Source: DASSUW01 sp035706585 (lineage in GTDB: Bacteria > Actinomycetota > Thermoleophilia > Solirubrobacterales > Solirubrobacteraceae). Taken from it: DNA of 5,942 bases. Made by a program: the position numbers and the translations under genes. Below are positions 1-4,836 of this stretch, in pieces. The notes under the pieces are model-generated. The model saw only the letters and a program-made list of their open reading frames with translations, searched no databases and was not told where the DNA came from. Numbering within the stretch: the first letter of the stretch is position 1; each line of letters starts with the position of its first letter. The stretch spans positions 1-5,942 of the forward strand of contig DASSUW010000178.1 in assembly GCA_035706585.1 (NCBI GenBank), given 5' to 3'.

Positions 1-180
1 CAGGCCGTCCTCCATGTGGCGGCGCATCGCGCGCACACGCTCGAGGTCCTCACCCGTGTAGAGGCGCAGTCCGCCCGCGGTGCGCTCCGGCTGCAGCAGG
101 CCGTAGCGCCGTTCCCAGGCACGCAGGAGCTCGGGACTCACGCCCGAGCGCCGGCTCAGCTCGCCGATCCGCAACTGCAT
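1..180 (-). CDS. MerR-family transcriptional regulator, CarH/LitR-like DNA-binding domain (partial, N-terminus only)
   Basis: The visible 60 residues are a complete MerR winged-helix DNA-binding head. The helix-turn-helix runs from about residue 4 (IGELSRRSGVSPELLRAW), followed by WERRYG, then the wing signature RTAGGLRLYTGEDL and the start of the next helix (ERVRAMRRHMEDGL). The AWERRYG-L-x-P-x-RT-x-GG form is typical of MerR proteins that carry a C-terminal cobalamin-binding domain (CarH, LitR and relatives). That sensor half lies beyond position 1, so the ligand is inferred and not seen. ATG at 180 is the natural start because the HTH begins two residues later. No Shine-Dalgarno precedes it. 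A TANNNT hexamer lies 11 bases upstream, so the transcript may be nearly leaderless. The three 11-bp repeats just upstream suggest autoregulation. Membership in MerR is firm; the CarH subgroup is likely. Confidence 0.93.
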   Translation of the reverse strand, partial: MQLRIGELSRRSGVSPELLRAWERRYGLLQPERTAGGLRLYTGEDLERVRAMRRHMEDGL

Positions 181-183
181 GGC

Positions 184-213
184 TTGCACAAACCCTATAC
201 AGAAGCTAGACCA
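184..213 (+). promoter_or_regulatory. Putative CarH-type operator: three tandem 11-bp direct repeats
   Basis: Three 8-base boxes lie in exact 11-bp register: 184-191 (TTGCACAA), 195-202 (CTATACAG) and 206-213 (CTAGACCA). The pattern nTnnACAn fits the first two fully, and the third has one core mismatch (ACC). As I recall the literature, 11-bp direct repeats of nTnnACAn are the operator bound by the DNA-binding domains of tetrameric CarH. The array ends four bases before the start codon of the MerR gene (ATG at 180-178). It covers that gene's putative -10 hexamer and the spacer behind it, where a repressor would block transcription. The array itself is seen; binding is inferred. Confidence 0.6.
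192..197 (-). promoter_or_regulatory. Putative -10 element of the MerR gene
   Basis: On the minus strand the hexamer TAGGGT fits the TANNNT form of actinobacterial -10 boxes and ends 11 bases before the ATG at 180. A transcript starting 6-7 bases further would have a leader of only about five bases, which fits the absence of a ribosome binding site. No good -35 match is seen at the usual distance. The hexamer lies inside the 11-bp repeat array. Confidence 0.4.
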
Positions 214-260
214 CGTGGCGTCGTCATGAGGGCGCCGCTGGTCGCGGCCGCGACGAGCCG

Positions 261-446
261 CTACCGGTCGAAGCCGCGGGTCGGGTACGGGTTGCTCGAG
301 TTCTGAGCGCCCTTGCCCGGCCGGCGGTACTTCTCGCCGGCACGATCGCCGCACATCAGGACGGCGAGGCGGACCAGGTCGCGCTGCGCCATGTTGGGCT
401 TGATCGACATGGCGCAAGCATCGTCCGGCCGGGCCGCGCCGACCAT
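261..446 (-). CDS. Small hypothetical protein (about 43-61 residues), start uncertain
   Basis: I do not recognise this protein. The frame is open to a TAG at 263-261. Possible starts are ATG at 446, 410 (MSIKPN, 49 residues followed by the stop) or 392 (MAQRDLVRL). From 410 onward nearly every codon ends in G or C (46 of 49). The composition is balanced, with Lys, Asn, Tyr and Phe and a hydrophilic tail (GEKYRRPGKG, then NPYPTRGFDR), unlike the Arg/Ala-rich shadow frames typical of this DNA. No membrane segment, signal peptide or metal motif is visible, and one cysteine lies near the middle. None of the three starts has a Shine-Dalgarno or a TANNNT box, which weakens the call. It lies on the same strand as the MerR gene, 80 bases upstream of it, and diverges from the operon starting at 595. 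Confidence 0.45.
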   Translation of the reverse strand: MVGAARPDDACAMSIKPNMAQRDLVRLAVLMCGDRAGEKYRRPGKGAQNSSNPYPTRGFDR

Positions 447-580
447 GGGGGATGCCCCGCGTCCTGCTCCGGGCCACCCCTTCTCTGCGCCCTCGGCCAG
501 CCCCCTACCGCGCGGCGGCCAGCCGTACCCGCCGGTGCGGCTGAAACCCGCCCGGCGGCGCGACTTGTTACCGGAGTGTG

Positions 581-586
581 TACCGT
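581..586 (+). promoter_or_regulatory. Putative -10 element of the envelope operon
   Basis: TACCGT fits TANNNT and ends eight bases before the GTG at 595. Transcription would then begin almost at the start codon, giving a leaderless message, and no ribosome binding site is seen at a useful distance. A GGAG at 573-576 is 18 bases from the GTG, too far to serve. No clear -35 box is seen. Otherwise the gap 447-594 holds only GC-rich sequence with no visible gene or RNA. Confidence 0.35.
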
Positions 587-594
587 GTCGACGA

Positions 595-750
595 GTGTTG
601 GCCTATCTGGACCCAGGGACCGGCAGCATGCTGGTCCAGCTCGTGGTTGGCGGAGTTGCCGCCGTCGCCGTGACGGCGAAGTTCTACTGGCGGCGTCTGC
701 TGACGTTCTTGCGGATCCGCAAGCCCGAGCCCGAGAAACAAGAGCACTGA
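595..750 (+). CDS. Small single-pass membrane protein with YLDPGTGS motif
   Basis: This 51-residue protein opens with the segment AYLDPGTGSMLVQ (residues 3-15). One hydrophobic helix follows (about residues 12-28), then an aromatic/basic boundary (KFYWRRLL) and a charged tail ending in PEPEKQEH. The basic flank after the helix suggests the C-terminus stays in the cytoplasm and the YLDPGTGS end faces or enters the membrane. Small proteins with this N-terminal signature recur in bacterial genomes, and I recall them near surface-polysaccharide and sulfatase-like genes; their function is unknown to me. The start is GTG 595 or TTG 598, because no ATG exists in frame near the motif and the frame upstream reads as non-coding, Pro/Arg-rich sequence. 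It is first in a three-gene operon, and its stop overlaps the next coding frame by four bases if that gene starts at CTG 747. Confidence 0.8.
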   Translation: MLAYLDPGTGSMLVQLVVGGVAAVAVTAKFYWRRLLTFLRIRKPEPEKQEH

Positions 751-2138
751 GCGCCGAGCCCGGCTCCTTTCGCGACCACGAGAGTCGCGTCTTCGTCAAC
801 GCGGAAGGGGTCTTCCGCGTGCTCAGCCCTGTCGGCTGGCAGGACTGGGAGGCGCTGAGCGGCTCGCAGCTCTGGCCCGGGCTGGTTGACGAAGGACGCG
901 TGGTCGCCACCGAGCCGGCGACGCTGGACGCTGCCCCGCAGCTGCTGGCCGGCGAGACGGCCGGCGTGCTGCGCCACGAGCGTGTGCCGTTCATCTCGTA
1001 CCCGTACGAGTGGCCGTTCTCGATGCTCAAGGACGCCGCGCTGCTGCAGCTCGAGCTCAACCAGCGCGCGCTGCGCGCCGGGATCGCGATCAAGGACGCG
1101 ACGCCCTACAACATCCAGTTCAAGGGCACGCGGCCGGTGTTCATCGACGTCGGGTCGTTCGAGAAGCTGCGGCCCGGCGAGCCGTGGATCGGCTACCGGC
1201 AGTTCTGCATGCAGTTCCTGTATCCGCTGATGTTCCAGGCGTACAAGGACCTGCCGTACCACCCGATCCTGCGCGGCTCGCTCGACGGGATCGCGCCGGC
1301 CGAGGCGCGCGCCGTGTTCGCCGGCGACCGCTTCAAGAAGGGCGTGATGTCCAACGTCCTGCTGCACGCGAAGATGGAGTCGCGCTACGGCGACACCGGG
1401 GGCCGCGAGGTCAAGCAGGAGATGAAGCGCGCGGGCTTCAGCGAGGAGCTGCTGGCGGCGAACTTCGGCAAGATGGAGAAGCTCGTGCGGCGGCTCGAGT
1501 GGCAGGCCGGCGAGACCGCCTGGACCAGCTACGGCGAGGTCAACACCTACGACGAGCGGTCGGCCGGCGCGAAGGCCGACTTCGTGCGCGCCGCGGCCGC
1601 GCGCCGGCGCTCGGCGCTGGCCTGGGACGTCGGCTGCAACGACGGCCGCTACTCGCGGATCGCGGCCGAGAACGCCGACCTGGTGGTGGCGTTCGACGCC
1701 GACCACGCGACCGTCGACGCCACGTATCGCGCCCTGCGCGAGGAGGGCCGCGAGGACATCCTGCCGCTGGTCATGAGCGTCACCGACCCGTCGCCGGACC
1801 TCGGCTGGCGCGGCCGCGAGCGCGCCTCGCTCGAGCGGCGCGGCACGCCGGACCTGACGCTGTGCCTCGCCGTCGTGCATCACGTCTGCATCACCGGCAA
1901 CGTGCCGGTGCGAGAGTTCCTTGACTGGCTGCGGTCGCTGGACACCGCGCTGGTGATCGAGTTCCCTGACCGCAGCGACCCGATGGTCGAGCGGCTCCTG
2001 AGCGGCAAGCGCGACGGGAGCAACCCCGACTACGACGCAGCGGTCTTCGAGAGCGCACTCGCAGAGCGATTCACGATCGATCAGAAGAGCCCGGTGTCCG
2101 AGACGCGGACGCTGTACGAGGCACGCCCCCTGGCGTGA
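747..2138 (+). CDS. Class I SAM-dependent methyltransferase with kinase-like N-terminal domain
   Basis: The protein has 463 residues from a proposed CTG start. The C-terminal part is a Rossmann methyltransferase: motif I WDVGCNDG (D294-G300), an acidic residue ending the second strand (FDAD, D317) and motif IV DLTLCLAVVHH (from D369). The N-terminal 280 residues are conserved-looking and distinct. They contain IKDATPYN (D117, N122) and then FIDVGS (D134), which have the spacing of the kinase catalytic loop (D-x4-N) and DFG motif. I recall relatives annotated as NoeA-like, but only tentatively. The frame must begin before the conserved-looking GSFRDHESRVF, yet no ATG, GTG or TTG lies in frame between 585 and 819. 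CTG at 747, in a CTGA overlap with the upstream stop, is the best candidate. The next gene starts in a GTGA overlap. A small-molecule or glycan substrate is likely but not shown. Confidence 0.92.
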   Translation: MSAEPGSFRDHESRVFVNAEGVFRVLSPVGWQDWEALSGSQLWPGLVDEGRVVATEPATLDAAPQLLAGETAGVLRHERVPFISYPYEWPFSMLKDAALLQLELNQRALRAGIAIKDATPYNIQFKGTRPVFIDVGSFEKLRPGEPWIGYRQFCMQFLYPLMFQAYKDLPYHPILRGSLDGIAPAEARAVFAGDRFKKGVMSNVLLHAKMESRYGDTGGREVKQEMKRAGFSEELLAANFGKMEKLVRRLEWQAGETAWTSYGEVNTYDERSAGAKADFVRAAAARRRSALAWDVGCNDGRYSRIAAENADLVVAFDADHATVDATYRALREEGREDILPLVMSVTDPSPDLGWRGRERASLERRGTPDLTLCLAVVHHVCITGNVPVREFLDWLRSLDTALVIEFPDRSDPMVERLLSGKRDGSNPDYDAAVFESALAERFTIDQKSPVSETRTLYEARPLA

Positions 2139-4111
2139 CGTTCCCGCGCGCGGCCCTCCACCTCGGAGGGCTGTGGGCGCTCGCGTTCGCACAGCCGCTC
2201 TTCCAGCTGCTCGGCCGCAACGCGGAGTTCTTCGTCGCGCGCGGGAGCACGGCCGGGGACATTCTGCTGCTGGCGTTCGGGTACACGCTGGTGCCGCCGC
2301 TCGTGCTGGCGGCGATCGCGTGGGGGCTCGGCAAGCTGCGGCCCGAGCTCGGCTGGGGCGCGCTGCTCGTGTTCGTGGCGCTGCTGGTGGCGGCGTTCGT
2401 CCTGCCGCCGGTCGGCGAGGCGCTCGGCGGCTCGGCGCTGGCGATCCCGGTGGCCGTGCTGCTGGGGGCGGCCGCGGCGTCTCTGTACGCGCGCGTGAGC
2501 GGCGTGCGCGCGTTCGCGACCGTGATCGCGGTCGCCCCGGCCGTCGTCCTCGTCCTGTTCCTGCTCGTCTCCCCCGTGCGCGGCCTGCTGTTCCCGAGCG
2601 ACGCCGGCGGAGCCGTCGCCGGGCCGGCGCGCTCGAGCACGCCGATCGTGCACGTCGTGCTCGACGAGCTGCCGCTGTCGACGCTCGTCGGCACCGACGG
2701 GCGGATCGACGCGCGGCGGTTTCCCAACTTCGCGCGGCTCGCGCGCGAGTCGACGTGGTACCGCAACGCCACGACGGTCGACGACATGACGGCGGGCGCG
2801 GTCCCGGCGCAGCTCACCGGCTCCCGCCCGCCGGCCGGCGCCCTGCCGACCACGACCGACTACCCGCGCAGCCTGTTCACGCTGTTCGGGCGCAGCCACC
2901 GGCTGACCGTCGTCGAGCCGATCACGGCGCTGTGCCCCGAGCGGCTGTGCGGCAGCACGCGGCCGGGGACGTGGGACCGGCTGACGACGCTGGAGTCCGA
3001 CCTCGAGGTCGTGGTCAGGCAGCAGCTGTACCCGGAGGACCTGCGGGCGGGGCTGCCGGCGATCGACCGGGTGTGGGAGGGGTTCGAGCAGGATCAGCTC
3101 GGCGCGGACGGCGAGCTGACGAGCGAGGCGAACCTGCGCCGCGACGTGCTCGCCCGCCTGCACCGCGACGACGCGACGGCCGGGTGGGAGAAGGCGATCG
3201 CGGCGCTGCGCGCGGGCGGCTCGCGCCCCCCGCTGGTCTTCCTGCACTCGACGCTCCCGCACGGGCCGTGGCGCTTCCTGCCGGACGGCAAGCAGTACCC
3301 GACGCCCGGCAACGGCTACCTCGGCCTGGCGAGCGAGGGCTGGGTGGGGCCGCAGTGGCAGGTCGATCAGGAGTTCCAGCGACACCTCCTGCAGGTGCAG
3401 TACGTCGACCGCCTGCTCGGCCGGCTGCTCGACGTGGTGCCCGACGACGCGGTGCTCGTCGTCGCCGCCGACCACGGCTCGGCGTTCGTCTCCGGCCAAC
3501 CGAAACGGCCGATCGTGGCGGGGAACGCGGGCGCGATCGCGCCGGTGCCGTTCTTCGTCAGGCTGCCGGGCCAGACCCGCGGGCAGGTCTCCGACCGCGC
3601 CGTCCGCACGATGGACGTGCTGCCGACGCTCGCCAGGGCCGCCGGCGTCGCGCTCCCGTGGAACGCGCAGGGCGTGCCCGCCGACGAGCGGGCGGTCGAC
3701 CCGGAGGCCCCGATCGACGTCTCCCACCAGGGCACGCTCGTGCTGACCGAGCCGCTGGCGGCGATCGAGGCCAAGCGGCGCGAGCGCGACGCCGTCGAGG
3801 AGCGCCTCCTGCGCGACGGCATCTACGGGATCGGCCCGCGGCCGGACCTCCTCGGCCGCGCCGTCTCCGGCGACGGCCGCACGGTCTTCGTCGACCCCGA
3901 GTCGCCGGTGCTGCCGTCGTTCATCACCGGCCGCGCCCCGGCCGGCAGCGTGCTCGCCGTCGCGGTCGACGGCCGCATCGCGCAGACCACGCGCGCGTAC
4001 GGCAACCGCTACGCCGCGCTCGTCCCGCAGTCGTCGCTGCACGCCGGGGAGAACACCGTCGCGACGCTCCAGGTCCTGCCGAGCGGCGAGCTGCGCGAGC
4101 TCGGCCCGTAG
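2135..4111 (+). CDS. Membrane-anchored alkaline phosphatase/sulfatase-superfamily enzyme, probable phosphotransferase or hydrolase of envelope substrates
   Basis: This 658-residue protein has five predicted N-terminal membrane helices (about 8-26, 41-65, 74-93, 100-118 and 127-147), then a large domain expected outside the membrane. The metal and catalytic positions of the superfamily are visible: HVVLDEL (D177/E178), a nucleophile candidate T219 in TAGAVP, LHSTLPHGPW (H371, H376) and ADHG (D446, H447), followed by the common RTMDVLPTLARAAGV segment. The formylglycine motif of true sulfatases (C/S-x-P-x-R) is absent at the nucleophile. A Thr there, plus five N-terminal helices, is the plan of EptA/MCR phosphoethanolamine transferases and resembles LtaS-type enzymes. 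C267 and C272 could form a disulfide. The GTG start overlaps the upstream stop as GTGA, so translation is probably coupled. The weak GAGG at 2118-2121 is 13 bases away. Annotating it as a sulfatase would overstate what is seen. Confidence 0.92.
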   Translation: MTFPRAALHLGGLWALAFAQPLFQLLGRNAEFFVARGSTAGDILLLAFGYTLVPPLVLAAIAWGLGKLRPELGWGALLVFVALLVAAFVLPPVGEALGGSALAIPVAVLLGAAAASLYARVSGVRAFATVIAVAPAVVLVLFLLVSPVRGLLFPSDAGGAVAGPARSSTPIVHVVLDELPLSTLVGTDGRIDARRFPNFARLARESTWYRNATTVDDMTAGAVPAQLTGSRPPAGALPTTTDYPRSLFTLFGRSHRLTVVEPITALCPERLCGSTRPGTWDRLTTLESDLEVVVRQQLYPEDLRAGLPAIDRVWEGFEQDQLGADGELTSEANLRRDVLARLHRDDATAGWEKAIAALRAGGSRPPLVFLHSTLPHGPWRFLPDGKQYPTPGNGYLGLASEGWVGPQWQVDQEFQRHLLQVQYVDRLLGRLLDVVPDDAVLVVAADHGSAFVSGQPKRPIVAGNAGAIAPVPFFVRLPGQTRGQVSDRAVRTMDVLPTLARAAGVALPWNAQGVPADERAVDPEAPIDVSHQGTLVLTEPLAAIEAKRRERDAVEERLLRDGIYGIGPRPDLLGRAVSGDGRTVFVDPESPVLPSFITGRAPAGSVLAVAVDGRIAQTTRAYGNRYAALVPQSSLHAGENTVATLQVLPSGELRELGP

Positions 4112-4125
4112 CGGCAGTGCGCCGC
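4111..4125 (+). terminator. Weak GC-rich hairpin after the operon
   Basis: The arms GCGGC (4111-4115) and GCCGC (4121-4125) can pair around a five-base loop, directly after the last coding base of the operon. The following GTCTT is not a convincing T-tract, so this may be a poor intrinsic terminator or chance in GC-rich DNA. Confidence 0.2.
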
Positions 4126-4139
4126 GTCTTCCCGCACCG

Positions 4140-4167
4140 GTGAATCCGCCGCCCTTGCGGGTACTTT
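4140..4167 (+). promoter_or_regulatory. Putative promoter of the small zinc-ribbon-like gene
   Basis: TACTTT at 4162-4167 fits TANNNT and ends eight bases before the ATG at 4176. GTGAAT at 4140-4145 contains the TGA core of a -35 box at a 16-bp spacing. Transcription would begin at or next to the ATG, giving a leaderless message, and no Shine-Dalgarno is present. It implies that the small gene is transcribed separately from the upstream operon. Confidence 0.35.
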
Positions 4168-4175
4168 GCGGCGCC

Positions 4176-4355
4176 ATGGATCCCTGCGACCATGCCGGAT
4201 TCCATTCCGGCCAGGGTCGGTACACGGTGGCCAGCGGGCAGCTGCAGTACGTGATCGTGTGCGACGACTGCGGCAGCGAGCTGCGTGTCCTGGAGTCGGT
4301 CGAGTACCGCCCGGACCCGCAGCTGGACGCTAATCAGCAAGCTCGCGCGGCCTGA
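4176..4355 (+). CDS. Small putative zinc-binding protein (CxH...CxxC)
   Basis: The product is 59 residues. Its likely metal ligands are C4 with H6 (or H10) in PCDHAGFH, and C29 and C32 in VCDDCGSEL. The 22-residue gap between the pairs suits a zinc ribbon. Between the pairs are alternating polar and hydrophobic residues that could form strands (RYTVASGQLQYVIV), and the tail is charged. Small actinobacterial proteins with this layout are usually annotated as hypothetical, and no function can be assigned. ATG 4176 is preferred over an in-frame GTG at 4140 because it follows a TANNNT box by eight bases and the 12 residues between them look non-coding. Its last 26 bases overlap the end of the convergent phosphatase gene, so no terminator fits between them. 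Confidence 0.72.
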   Translation: MDPCDHAGFHSGQGRYTVASGQLQYVIVCDDCGSELRVLESVEYRPDPQLDANQQARAA

Positions 4356-4836
4356 CGAAGCCGACCAGCTCGGCGGTGCCCCGCTCCAGCGCGGCCCAGT
4401 CGCGATCGGTGAACGCGAGCGTGGCGAGCGCGGCGGTGGGGAACTTGGTCACGAGATCGTCGCGCACCGGCGACTCCCGCGCGAGCACGAGCGCGAGATC
4501 CTCGAGGCCCGGGTTGTGGCCGATCAGCATCACCGACGCGACGCCGGCCGCCACGTCGCGCAGGCGCGCGAGCAGCGTCGCGGCGTCGGCCGCGTAGAGC
4601 TCGCGCTCGATGTGCACCTCGCGCGCGCCGAGCGGCTCGAGCCGCTCGAACGTCTGCCGTGCGCGCGTGGCCGACGAGCACAGCACCAGCTCCGGCCGCA
4701 CGCGCTGCTCGTGCAAATACCTGGCCATCGCCTTGGACGCCTTGCGGCCGCGCCCGGCGAGCGGCCGGTCGTGGTCCGGGATCCCGGTCTCCTTCCAGCT
4801 CGACTTCGCGTGGCGCAGCAGGTAGAGGCGTCGCAT
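4330..4836 (-). CDS. sixA: SixA-type histidine phosphatase (phosphohistidine phosphatase family)
   Basis: This 168-residue protein belongs to the histidine phosphatase superfamily, SixA branch. The catalytic motif is LLRHAKSSW (R8, phosphate-accepting H9), followed by DHDRPLAGRG (residues 21-30). SSATRARQT (55-62) supplies phosphate-binding arginines, LYAAD is at 80-84 and the second catalytic His sits in IGHNPGLEDL (H107). The length matches compact single-domain SixA proteins. In Escherichia coli SixA dephosphorylates phosphohistidine on signalling or phosphotransfer proteins; the substrate here is unknown. The ATG at 4836 shares its A with the stop of the PASTA-protein gene (TGATG) and has no clear Shine-Dalgarno, so it is probably translated by reinitiation from the upstream message. 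Its 3' end overlaps the convergent small gene by 26 bases. Confidence 0.95.
   Translation of the reverse strand: MRRLYLLRHAKSSWKETGIPDHDRPLAGRGRKASKAMARYLHEQRVRPELVLCSSATRARQTFERLEPLGAREVHIERELYAADAATLLARLRDVAAGVASVMLIGHNPGLEDLALVLARESPVRDDLVTKFPTAALATLAFTDRDWAALERGTAELVGFVRPRELAD

Noticed and set aside
447..458. GGGG-ATG-CCCC hairpin as a terminator or regulatory hairpin
   Set aside because: A four-base stem with a three-base loop and no T-tract is easily produced by chance in GC-rich sequence.
313..594. Upstream extension of the YLDPGTGS protein to ATG 313
   Set aside because: The first 94 residues would be Pro/Arg/Ser-rich with no hydrophobic or domain character and lie opposite the better-supported minus-strand small ORF.
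576..746. Extending the methyltransferase upstream to GTG 576 or GTG 585
   Set aside because: The added residues are Arg/Ala-rich, have poor codon bias and run out of frame through the small YLDPGTGS gene, whose motif is clearly the real coding frame there.
2933..2950. CPER in the alkaline-phosphatase-fold enzyme as a sulfatase formylglycine motif
   Set aside because: The motif needs C/S-x-P-x-R. Here Pro directly follows Cys, and the segment lies about 50 residues after the nucleophile region.
684..4225. Long open frames on the minus strand (684-2192 and 2081-4225)
   Set aside because: They are dominated by Arg, Ala, Gly, Val and His with no recognisable domain and lie opposite genes with clear motifs. 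Such frames are expected shadows in GC-rich DNA.
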